A stretch of 64,000 nucleotides of DNA from AV40 sp038230255 (GTDB lineage: Bacteria > Verrucomicrobiota > Verrucomicrobiia > Chthoniobacterales > UBA10450), in the NCBI GenBank assembly GCA_038230255.1, contig JBBRNP010000002.1, forward strand, positions 434,001 through 498,000. Reading direction: 5' to 3'. Below, piece by piece: positions 33,454 through 40,801 of the stretch (within the stretch, counting starts at the first letter, position 1; each line of letters opens with the position of its first letter). Both the position numbers and the translations under genes were made by a program. The notes under the pieces are model-generated. The model was not told the DNA's origin and did no database searches. It was given only the letters and a program-made list of their open reading frames with translations.

Positions 33454-34593
33454 TTAGCCCCTGGCTAACGCGTCTGATTGTTTCACGAAATCGTCGCCGC
33501 TCCATTCGCTGTCGGCTTTTACCATTTTTTTCGCGGCCGCTTCGTCGGCCACAGCTTTGTCGCGCGCTTTGCGTTCTGTCTGCATGCGAACGAGCTCGGC
33601 GTGGGTCGTAAAATAATCGAGACTCTTGCCTTTGAAGTCGGCCAACGTTTCGAATTTGTGTTTCTCCATGAACGCCAGCAGTTCCTCGCACATTTTTTTG
33701 ACCATGCCGTAGCCGTGCTTCATCACGCCGGTGCAAACTTGCGCCGTGTCCGCGCCTAACAAAATAAATTGCGCGGCGTCATCACCGGTCTCGATTCCAC
33801 CGATACCTGATAAACTCTTGCCCGGAAATTCGCGCCGGATCATGGTGGCAATTTCCATCACCATTCGAAGCGCGATCGGTCTAACGGCTTTGCAGGAATA
33901 ACCACCGGGCGTAGTAAAACCTTCGACGCTCGGTTCCGGCCGCAACGTTTCCAGATTGACGCTCATGACGCTGCGAATGGTGTTGATCGCGCTCACGCCT
34001 TCGCATCCGCCGCGAAATGCCGCGCGACTGGGATCGGTTATGTGAGTCACGTTCGGCGTCATCTTTGCCCAAACCGGTTTTTTCGCAGCCTTCATCACCC
34101 AACCCACGACCTCTTCGACGATCTCCGCGTTCTCGCCCATGGCCGCGCCCATTTTGCGTTCGGGCAGTCCGTGCGGACACGAAAAATTCAGTTCGAACGA
34201 ATCCGCGCCCGCGTCCTGACAGCGCTCCACGATCTCGGCCCAGGCGTCCTTGTTGTACTCCTCCATAATTGACGCGATGAGGACGCCATCAGGAAATTGA
34301 TCTTTGCACTTCTTGAATTCATCCATCCAGATCTCGAATTTACGATCGCTGATCAGTTCGATGTTTTCCCAGCCCACCACGTCCTTGCCGTCCGCCGCCA
34401 TCAGCTTCGCGTAACGCGGGGTGACATTGACCACCTTTGACGAATCGAGACTGATCGTTTTCGCGATGACTGCGCCCCAGCCTTCGCGAAACGCGCGAGT
34501 GATGACGTTGAGATTTGTCCCGGGCGGCCCCGAGCCAATGACAAATGGGTTCGGCAGCTTCAATCCGTCGACAGTGGTGGTGAGTGTTGCCAT
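33454..34593 (-). CDS. preA: Dihydropyrimidine dehydrogenase catalytic subunit, PreA-like, without ferredoxin domain
   Basis: A protein of 379 residues from ATG 34593, with AAGGAG 7 nt upstream. The longer frame from 34680 translates a repeat. FMN barrel: NPFVIGSGPPGTNLNVITRA, AVIAKTISLDSSKVVNVTPR, FELNFSCPHGLPERKMGAAM (with the active-site Cys), WAKMTPNVTHI, GYSCKAVRPIAL and SGIGGIETGDDAAQF. It reduces uracil and thymine to dihydro forms. E. coli PreA is about 411 residues with a C-terminal two-cluster ferredoxin domain. Here the tail (from about 320) has no CxxCxxC and is Lys/Ala-rich. No PreT partner is in the window. The electron donor is therefore unclear. Confidence 0.88.
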   Translation of the reverse strand: MATLTTTVDGLKLPNPFVIGSGPPGTNLNVITRAFREGWGAVIAKTISLDSSKVVNVTPRYAKLMAADGKDVVGWENIELISDRKFEIWMDEFKKCKDQFPDGVLIASIMEEYNKDAWAEIVERCQDAGADSFELNFSCPHGLPERKMGAAMGENAEIVEEVVGWVMKAAKKPVWAKMTPNVTHITDPSRAAFRGGCEGVSAINTIRSVMSVNLETLRPEPSVEGFTTPGGYSCKAVRPIALRMVMEIATMIRREFPGKSLSGIGGIETGDDAAQFILLGADTAQVCTGVMKHGYGMVKKMCEELLAFMEKHKFETLADFKGKSLDYFTTHAELVRMQTERKARDKAVADEAAAKKMVKADSEWSGDDFVKQSDALARG

Positions 34594-34664
34594 GACTAAC
34601 TCCTTTTTTTGAGAACCGCGTCTTCTACCAAAAAAAGTGACAAGTGACCAGTGGCAAGTGACGA

Positions 34665-34719
34665 GGTAGGGGCGGTTCACCGAACCGCCCGCGGGCGATT
34701 GAGGTCAATCGCCCCTACC
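34665..34719. repeat. 55-bp palindromic repeat, GGTAGGGGCG family (copy 2)
   Basis: Identical over 55 bp to 5598-5652. On the minus strand it supplies the last codons Gly-Arg-Gly-Asp and the TGA stop of the ureido-hydrolase gene. A GTGACAAGTGACCAGTGGCA-type string sits immediately upstream (34634-34664). Confidence 0.9.
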
Positions 34720-35958
34720 AGCAATCCAGCTCATGGCCCTGTCGGCAAGTTTATCGAACGCCGTGACTGCCAGCTCGAGATGCTCTTTCTTGGTGTCCTC
34801 GATCTTGTTGTGACTGATGCCGTGCAGGCTTTGGACAAACATCATGACGGTCGGGACTCCCGCGCGTGCCACTTCGGCGGCGTCGTGCAATGGGCCTGAC
34901 GGCAGGCGATGAGTTTTTGCGCCGGTTTCCGAGATCGCTTCATCGGCCATTCCGATCAGCTCATTATTAAACAGGATCGGCTCGATATTCCAAATGCGTT
35001 CCCAGGAAAGATCGACATTTCCTTCCTTGGCGAACTTCTCGCTCGCGCTTTTTGCTTCGCTCAACATCTGTTGCAGCGCTTTTGCATCGAGATGACGCTG
35101 ATCGAGGGTGATCCGGCATTCTTCGACAACGCTGGTGACGATTCCCGGTTTGGTGGTGCACGAACCGATCGTGCAAACGCCTTGCCCGCTGCGTTTCGCG
35201 ATCTCGTAAATCTCGGAGCTCATTTTGGCGGCGGCAAGAAATGCGTCGCGTCTTCGATTCATCGGCGTGCTGCCGGAATGCGCCGCTTGTCCGCGGAAAG
35301 TGATTGCATGGCGCTCGACCCCAAACGTTCCGAGCACAGTGCCGAGCGGAAGATCGAGATCCAGAAGCACCGGGCCTTGCTCGATATGGAGTTCGATATA
35401 GGCCGCGGCGTTTTTCAATTCTTTCCCGGAGTCTTTTACTTTCTCGAAATCGATTCCGTGTTCTTTGATCGCGTCGACCAGGCGGATTCCATCCTTGTCT
35501 TTTAGTGTCCGCGTTTCGTCCATGTCGATCTTGCCCGAGCAAGCGGACGAACCAAAAAGACTTTTTCCAAAACGCGCGCCTTCTTCGTCCGCCCAATCGA
35601 CCAATCGCACGGTGACTGGCGGCTTCCCTTTGTATCGCTCGTTAATGCGACGAAGAATTTCGACGCCGGCGAGCGTGTTCAAACAACCATCGAGCCAGCC
35701 GCCGTTCGGGACCGAATCGATATGTCCGCCAACGAGCAACGCTTTGTCCGATTTACCGGGCAGCGTTCCCCAAAGATTTCCGGCTGCGTCGGTGTGAATG
35801 TCCGCACCGATTTCTTCCAGTTTCGATCGCAGCCATTTTCTCGCCTTTGCCCAAATCGGTGTGAAAGCAACGCGCTGGGCGCCGTTTTCATCGCCAGTGA
35901 GCGACCGCAGTTCTTTCAGTTCGTTGACTGTACGTTTTGGATCCAGCGCGGTTGCCAT
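34705..35958 (-). CDS. M20-family ureido-hydrolase (beta-ureidopropionase / allantoate amidohydrolase)
   Basis: A protein of 417 residues. Two-metal M20 amidase: VGGHIDSVPNGGWLDGCLNT, VRLVDWADEEGARFGKSLFG, YIELHIEQGPVLLD, GQAAHSGSTPMNRRRDAFLA and the closing RLPSGPLHDAAEVARAGVPT with MMFVQSLHGISHNKIEDTKK. The family hydrolyses N-carbamoyl-beta-alanine, N-carbamoyl amino acids or allantoate. Next to PreA and dihydropyrimidinase, beta-ureidopropionase is likely. Allantoate is also plausible given XdhC and uricase downstream, but an allantoicase is present too. The stop is inside a palindromic repeat. Its start overlaps the XdhC stop (TGATG). Confidence 0.88.
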   Translation of the reverse strand: MATALDPKRTVNELKELRSLTGDENGAQRVAFTPIWAKARKWLRSKLEEIGADIHTDAAGNLWGTLPGKSDKALLVGGHIDSVPNGGWLDGCLNTLAGVEILRRINERYKGKPPVTVRLVDWADEEGARFGKSLFGSSACSGKIDMDETRTLKDKDGIRLVDAIKEHGIDFEKVKDSGKELKNAAAYIELHIEQGPVLLDLDLPLGTVLGTFGVERHAITFRGQAAHSGSTPMNRRRDAFLAAAKMSSEIYEIAKRSGQGVCTIGSCTTKPGIVTSVVEECRITLDQRHLDAKALQQMLSEAKSASEKFAKEGNVDLSWERIWNIEPILFNNELIGMADEAISETGAKTHRLPSGPLHDAAEVARAGVPTVMMFVQSLHGISHNKIEDTKKEHLELAVTAFDKLADRAMSWIAGRGD

Positions 35959-36767
35959 CAGGATGAATGATCGTTGGCGAGCCGGAGATGGCCGCCTTTG
36001 CGGCCGCGCTGCACTTGCAGGATTTCGGCAATCACGCTGACCGCGATCTCGGTTGGCGAGTCGGCGCCGATGTCGAGACCGAGGGGCGCGTAAACTTTAC
36101 TGAGCTGTTCGACCGGCACCGCTTGTTTCAATGCGTCGAAAACGCGGTTCACTTTGCGACGGCTGCCGATCATTCCGATGTAGCCCATGCCGGATTTCTT
36201 GAGTGCTGAGGCCAGCGCATTTCGGTCCAACTCATGGTTGCGACTCACCAGAACCAGCGCTTCGTCAGCGTGCCATTCACGCTTTGAAATAAAAGCAGGC
36301 GCATCTTCGACGACGCGACTTATCGGTGCTGGAAAATTTTCGAGCTGCTCGGCGCGATCTTCCACCACCGTGACATGCATCCCGCAATCCATTGCGAGTT
36401 TGGCGATTGCGAGTGAACAATGTCCGGCACCGATAAGATAAAGCGCCGTGTTTAGATTCTGCGGTTCGATCATGACGGTGACTTCGCCGCCGCAAATTGC
36501 GCCGAACGAATCGGGTTTGTCTTCGCGCAACGGATAGGTTTTTAGCGCCGGCTCTTTCGCCGCGATACTTTTGAGACATTCTCCGACCACCAGCGCCTCG
36601 AATTTGCCGCCGCCAATCGTGCCGGAAACTTTGCCGTCGCCGTAAACCAGCATTTTCGATCCGGTTTGCCGGGGAACCGATCCGGTCGTTGCCGCGACCG
36701 TGGCCAGAGCGCAGAGGGTTCGGGTCTGCCGAGCCCGGAGCAATTCTTCTAAGAGCGAGTCATTCAT
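35958..36767 (-). CDS. xdhC: XdhC-family molybdenum-cofactor insertion protein
   Basis: A protein of 269 residues. The XdhC/CoxI N-terminal part ALATVAATTGSVPRQTGSKM with GTIGGGKFEALVVGE, a Cys in GAICGGEVTVMIEP, and the C-terminal Rossmann-like part YLIGAGHCSLAIAKLAMDCG are diagnostic. XdhC binds and loads sulfurated Mo cofactor into xanthine dehydrogenase, here encoded 5 kb away on the other strand. Overlaps uricase by 4 nt (ATGA) and the ureido-hydrolase start by 1 nt, so the three are one operon. Confidence 0.92.
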   Translation of the reverse strand: MNDSLLEELLRARQTRTLCALATVAATTGSVPRQTGSKMLVYGDGKVSGTIGGGKFEALVVGECLKSIAAKEPALKTYPLREDKPDSFGAICGGEVTVMIEPQNLNTALYLIGAGHCSLAIAKLAMDCGMHVTVVEDRAEQLENFPAPISRVVEDAPAFISKREWHADEALVLVSRNHELDRNALASALKKSGMGYIGMIGSRRKVNRVFDALKQAVPVEQLSKVYAPLGLDIGADSPTEIAVSVIAEILQVQRGRKGGHLRLANDHSS

Positions 36768-37606
36768 TCGCGACTGACAGTTGCCTCAATCTGTCCGTGC
36801 GGTGCATCGGTCGGCGTAAAGACCACGTTGTCGTTCTTCAGACCAAACGGCGTGAGATCGACCAGCAGGTAATGTTTGTTCGGCATGGCCAGCTCGACCT
36901 TTGAAATTTCCTGACAGGCGGCGAGCGCGGCCTCGCCCATCTGGAACAAAGTCGTTTGCGCCGAAGGGCTGTAGCTGTTCGCGAACACTTTTAGCATCGC
37001 GGAGAAGATCTTCTCATTTTTCTCGCGATAATTCGACGGACTTTTCGCGAAAGCCCAGGTGGCGCTGAAAGACGTGGCCAGGATGCGATCGGCTGTTTCC
37101 GGCAAGGTGGTAAATTCGTCCTTCGGATAATTTTCAAACCCGGAGCCGGTCGATTTCAAAATCACGAAATCGCGAATGCCGGATTCGACAGTTGTTGAAT
37201 CGCGAGTGCAGATGACGCGGGTGAACATTTTCGCGTCGCCGCCGGCGGCAAACGAATGCGAATGCGGTTTGCCGCCGATCTCCATCCGGCGCCAGTCGCG
37301 CTCGGCGATGTCGATGCTGGCGGTGCGAACTTGTTGGTAGCGGGTGAGGAAGTGTTGGCCAAGCGCGATGGCAAATGGCTCGATCTCTTCCCCGAGTTGT
37401 TCCTTGGCGAGCACGTTGATCGTGTTCTTGATGGTGTCGGTGGCCACAACTTTCGTGTTGTCGCCTTTGGTGTAAGAAGATTCGAAATCGCCCTCGAGCA
37501 TGGCCGCGACATCGATCTCCTTGATCGATTGTCGATCTTCGGCGCGGAGGATTTTCAACACGCGCACCCGCGCCTTGCCATAACGATGGGAAATGAGCTT
37601 CGGCAT
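36764..37606 (-). CDS. uox: Urate oxidase (cofactor-free uricase)
   Basis: A protein of 280 residues. It converts urate to 5-hydroxyisourate. The N terminus KLISHRYGKARVRVLKILR, charge-relay Lys in DVAAMLEGDFESSYTKGDNT with the Thr-Lys nearby, the pattern VVATDTIKNTINVLAKEQLG, the SHSFAAGG region and LKSTGSGFENYPKDEFTTLP then DRILATSFSATW are all uricase hallmarks. C-terminal NKHYLLVDLTPFGLKNDNVV is also typical. Lead gene of the minus-strand arm. It diverges from OHCU decarboxylase with only 37 bp between start codons. Confidence 0.96.
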   Translation of the reverse strand: MPKLISHRYGKARVRVLKILRAEDRQSIKEIDVAAMLEGDFESSYTKGDNTKVVATDTIKNTINVLAKEQLGEEIEPFAIALGQHFLTRYQQVRTASIDIAERDWRRMEIGGKPHSHSFAAGGDAKMFTRVICTRDSTTVESGIRDFVILKSTGSGFENYPKDEFTTLPETADRILATSFSATWAFAKSPSNYREKNEKIFSAMLKVFANSYSPSAQTTLFQMGEAALAACQEISKVELAMPNKHYLLVDLTPFGLKNDNVVFTPTDAPHGQIEATVSRE

Positions 37607-37616
37607 TGCGCGTTAT

Positions 37617-37633
37617 GACTAATTGATTTAGTC
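37617..37633. promoter_or_regulatory. Candidate operator: perfect inverted repeat in divergent gap
   Basis: GACTAA-TTGAT-TTAGTC is a perfect 6-bp inverted repeat with a 5-nt spacer, centred between the divergent uricase and OHCU decarboxylase starts. Position and symmetry fit a dimeric repressor such as a urate-responsive MarR/PecS-type regulator. The regulator gene is not in the window. Confidence 0.5.
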
Positions 37634-37643
37634 CGGTAATGCG

Positions 37644-38138
37644 ATGGCAAACGCTAACGACTTGAATGCGCTCGGTCGCGACGAATTCATCCGCGTGCTG
37701 GCGCCGATCTTTGAAAACTCGCCGTGGGTGGCGGAACGAACGGCCGGCAAGCGGCCGATTGCCAATCGCGGTGAGCTTCATGCCGCTTTGTGTGAAACCG
37801 TCATGAAAGCCAGCGAGGACGAGAAACTCTCGTTGATTCGCGCGCATCCCGATCTGGTCGGCCGCGATCTGCTCACGCCTGAATCGGAGTCGGAACAGGC
37901 GCGAGCGGGACTGGGAGAACTTTCACCGGACGAAATCGAGCGTTTCCGGGAATATAATGTACGCTATCGCGAACGGTTCGGGTTCCCGTTCGTGATCTGC
38001 GCGCGCCTGAACAAAAAGAAAGCAATACTGGACGCGTTTCCAGTTCGTCTCCAAAATTCCTCCGAACAGGAGATCGAAACTGCTTTGCGAGAAATCTTCA
38101 AAATTGCCGAGCTGCGACTGAAAGACCTGATCGAATGA
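37644..38138 (+). CDS. uraD: 2-oxo-4-hydroxy-4-carboxy-5-ureidoimidazoline (OHCU) decarboxylase
   Basis: A protein of 164 residues. Motifs: LIRAHPDLVGRDLLTPESES (catalytic His in HPDL), ELSPDEIERFREYNVRYRER and FGFPFVICARLNKKKAILDA (the conserved FP-FV-IC-R-K region). It decarboxylates OHCU to S-allantoin. First gene of the plus-strand arm. Overlaps uraH by 4 nt (ATGA). Confidence 0.95.
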   Translation: MANANDLNALGRDEFIRVLAPIFENSPWVAERTAGKRPIANRGELHAALCETVMKASEDEKLSLIRAHPDLVGRDLLTPESESEQARAGLGELSPDEIERFREYNVRYRERFGFPFVICARLNKKKAILDAFPVRLQNSSEQEIETALREIFKIAELRLKDLIE

Positions 38139-38461
38139 GCGCTCTTACTACTCACGTTTTGGACACAATGCGCGGCCGGCCGGCCGCCGGAATGAAGATT
38201 GAGTTATGGTCATTGGACAAGAAAACAGTTTTGAAAACGGTCCAGGCAAACAGTGACGGACGAACAGATGCTCCTTTGCTCGAAGGAGATTCGATGATTG
38301 CCGGTAACTACGAGCTGGTCTTTTTCGTCGGCGATTATTTCGGGGAGAGGAAATTTCTCGATCGCGTGCCGGTGCGCTTCGTCATTTCGGACGCGAGCGC
38401 GAAATATCATGTGCCGTTGCTCGTTTCGCCATGGAGTTACAGCACGTATCGCGGAAGCTAG
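38135..38461 (+). CDS. uraH: 5-hydroxyisourate hydrolase (transthyretin-like)
   Basis: A protein of 108 residues. The N terminus LTTHVLDTMRGRPAAGMKIE carries the first catalytic His. A later Arg (DGRTDAPLL) and the C-terminal tetrapeptide YRGS complete the HIUase active site signature. It hydrolyses 5-hydroxyisourate to OHCU. Order uraD-uraH with a 4-nt overlap matches a tightly coupled pair. Confidence 0.96.
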   Translation: MSALTTHVLDTMRGRPAAGMKIELWSLDKKTVLKTVQANSDGRTDAPLLEGDSMIAGNYELVFFVGDYFGERKFLDRVPVRFVISDASAKYHVPLLVSPWSYSTYRGS

Positions 38462-38473
38462 CGCGCAAGGTGA

Positions 38474-39496
38474 ATGAGCACTGTTGCTTCAGAAGTCTCC
38501 GCTCCGGCCGGCCTGGTTGATTTGGCGTCGGCACGCGTCGGCGGAGTCGCGGTCGTCGCGAACGACGAGTTCTTCGCGGAGAAGGAGAATCTCTTGAACC
38601 GCGGCCGCGGAGTCTTCATTCCCGATAAGTACACCGATCGCGGTAAGTGGATGGACGGATGGGAGACCCGTCGCCGCCGGACGCCGGGGAACGATTGGTG
38701 TGTCGTTCAATTGGGATTGCGCGGCATCGTCAAGCAGGTCGACATCGACACCAACCATTTCCTCGGCAATCATCCGCCATTCGCATCACTCGACGCAGTT
38801 TGCGTTACGAATAATTTCCCGAATGACGTCGCGGCGGCCGAAAAGATTTCCTGGGCGCCGGTTCTTGAAAAATCTCCGTTAAATCCGGGATCACAAAATC
38901 TCTTTGCGATTGCGAGCGACCAAACATGGACACACGTCCGGTTGAATATCTTTCCCGATGGGGGCGTAGCGCGGCTTCGAGCTTACGGCGTTGTCGTGCC
39001 GGACTGGAGCAAGCTGAAGCCGGGCGAACTTGTCGATCTTGCCGCGGTTAAAAATGGAGGAGTCGCACTCGTCTGTAGCGACATGTTCTTTAGTTCGATG
39101 AATAATCTGATCATGCCGGGTCGCGCCGAAAATATGGGCGACGGCTGGGAAACGAAACGCCGGCGCGGGCCGGGATATGATTGGATTATTTTGAAGCTTG
39201 GGCGGCCTGGTTCGATTCGGAAAGTTGAAGTCGATACCAATCACTTCAAAGGAAACTATCCCGACATGTGCTCGATCGACGGATGCAGCGCGCCCGACGC
39301 TTCGACCGATGCGCTGACTAAAGGAAAAACAGCTTGGAGCGAGATTATTCCCAAAACCAAGCTGCAAGCCGACAAGCAGCATTACTTCGAGAAGGAAGTC
39401 TCGTCGTTGGAGAACTGCACGCACATTCGGTTGAACATTTATCCCGATGGCGGCGTAAGCCGATTGCGCGTTTGGGGATTGCCTGCGCTAACCTAA
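38474..39496 (+). CDS. alc: Allantoicase
   Basis: A protein of 340 residues made of two repeats of one jelly-roll-type unit. Each carries a DLASARVGG/DLAAVKNGG start, a DGWETRRRRTPGNDWCVVQL or DGWETKRRRGPGYDWIILKL block, DTNHFLGNHPP/DTNHFKGNYPD, and the closing THVRLNIFPDGGVARLR/THIRLNIYPDGGVSRLR. This is diagnostic of allantoicase, which splits allantoate to ureidoglycolate plus urea. Lies 12 nt after uraH. Confidence 0.97.
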   Translation: MSTVASEVSAPAGLVDLASARVGGVAVVANDEFFAEKENLLNRGRGVFIPDKYTDRGKWMDGWETRRRRTPGNDWCVVQLGLRGIVKQVDIDTNHFLGNHPPFASLDAVCVTNNFPNDVAAAEKISWAPVLEKSPLNPGSQNLFAIASDQTWTHVRLNIFPDGGVARLRAYGVVVPDWSKLKPGELVDLAAVKNGGVALVCSDMFFSSMNNLIMPGRAENMGDGWETKRRRGPGYDWIILKLGRPGSIRKVEVDTNHFKGNYPDMCSIDGCSAPDASTDALTKGKTAWSEIIPKTKLQADKQHYFEKEVSSLENCTHIRLNIYPDGGVSRLRVWGLPALT

Positions 39497-39499
39497 GCG

Positions 39500-40801
39500 A
39501 TGAGTGATTTCGATTTGCTCGTTCGGAGCGAGCAAGACATCGGAATTAGCCGGGGAAAAATTGTCGCGATCGGCGCGAGTCTGCGCGGCGGCGCCCGCGA
39601 AGAAATCGACGCAACCAGGATGTTGATCTTTCCCGGCGTGATCGACGCCCATGTTCATTTCAACGAACCGGGCAGAACGGATTGGGAAGGATTCGAGACA
39701 GGCTCGCGCGCGGCCGTGGCCGGCGGATCGACGACTGTTTTTGAAATGCCGCTCAATGCGCATCCACCGACAATCGATGGAGCGAGCTTCGATGCGAAGC
39801 GCGGAGCTGCCGAGAAAAGTTCTTTCGTCGATTTCGGATTGTGGGGCGGACTTGTTCCCGGAAATCTCGATCAGCTCGAAACCTTGCGAGACCGTGGCGT
39901 CGTTGGATTGAAGGCATTCATGTGCGACAGCGGCGTCAACGACTTCCCACATGTGAACATGTCGATCTTGCGAGAAGGGATGAAGCGCGCGGCCGATCTC
40001 GATCTTCTCGTGGCAGTGCATGCCGAGTCGCAGGAGCTGACCCAAAAACTGGCGAAGGAAAAAATCGCGAACGGGCAAACAACTGCGCGCGATTATTTGG
40101 ATTCACGGCCGATGGAGGCCGAGCTGGATGCGATCAAGCAGGCGCTCGATTTCGCCGCGAACACGAATTGCCGTCTGCATATTGTTCACGTCACTTGTGG
40201 CAGCGCAGTTGCGATTATCGCTGAAGCTCGCGCAAATGGCGTCGATGTTTCGTGCGAGACTTGTCCGCATTATCTCGTTTTCACCGATGCTGACATGGAA
40301 CGGCTCGGCGCGGTGGCGAAATGCGCGCCGCCGCTGCGCCCGGACTCGGAACGCAAACTTTTGCATGAGCGGCTAAACGACATCACCACGATCGGTTCCG
40401 ATCATTCGCCATCTCCGTGGTCGATGAAAGATCGGGAGAATTTTTTCGAAGTGTGGGGCGGCATTTCCGGTTGCCAGCATTTGTTGGCGTTGTTGCTCGA
40501 CAGTTCGATCCCGCTTGAGCGGATTGTCGATCTTACCAGCCGCCAAGTGGCAAAACGGTTTCGGTTAAATCAAAAAGGCGAAATCGCGATCGGTAAGGAC
40601 GCCGACTTTACGATTGTCGATCCTGTAGCTGAAGAAACCGTCACCGCCGATTCGTTACTTTATCGGCACCGGCACAGTCCGTATGTCGGCCGTCGATTAC
40701 GTGGCCGCGTTGTCCGAACAGTTTTGCGCGGACAAACCGTCTATCACGATGGTAAACTCGCCGGCCAGCCGATCGGACAGTTCTTTCGGCCGACACTGTG
40801 A
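39500..40801 (+). CDS. allB: Allantoinase
   Basis: A protein of 433 residues. Amidohydrolase fold with IFPGVIDAHVHFNEPGRTDW (HxH), VVGLKAFMCDSGV (carboxylated Lys), VAVHAESQELTQKL, LHIVHVTCGSAVAI, CETCPHYLVF and GSDHSPSPW (catalytic Asp). It hydrolyses allantoin to allantoate. Ends ...FFRPTL at a TGA that overlaps the next gene's GTG start (GTGA). The order alc-allB follows pathway neighbours. Confidence 0.96.
   Translation: MSDFDLLVRSEQDIGISRGKIVAIGASLRGGAREEIDATRMLIFPGVIDAHVHFNEPGRTDWEGFETGSRAAVAGGSTTVFEMPLNAHPPTIDGASFDAKRGAAEKSSFVDFGLWGGLVPGNLDQLETLRDRGVVGLKAFMCDSGVNDFPHVNMSILREGMKRAADLDLLVAVHAESQELTQKLAKEKIANGQTTARDYLDSRPMEAELDAIKQALDFAANTNCRLHIVHVTCGSAVAIIAEARANGVDVSCETCPHYLVFTDADMERLGAVAKCAPPLRPDSERKLLHERLNDITTIGSDHSPSPWSMKDRENFFEVWGGISGCQHLLALLLDSSIPLERIVDLTSRQVAKRFRLNQKGEIAIGKDADFTIVDPVAEETVTADSLLYRHRHSPYVGRRLRGRVVRTVLRGQTVYHDGKLAGQPIGQFFRPTL

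Noticed and set aside
34594..34680. PreA start at 34680
   Set aside because: The added residues translate a GTGACAAGTGACC-type repeat, and AAGGAG sits properly before ATG 34593.
5598..34719. Palindromic repeats as a CRISPR array
   Set aside because: Copies are single and dispersed, with no regular spacers or cas genes.
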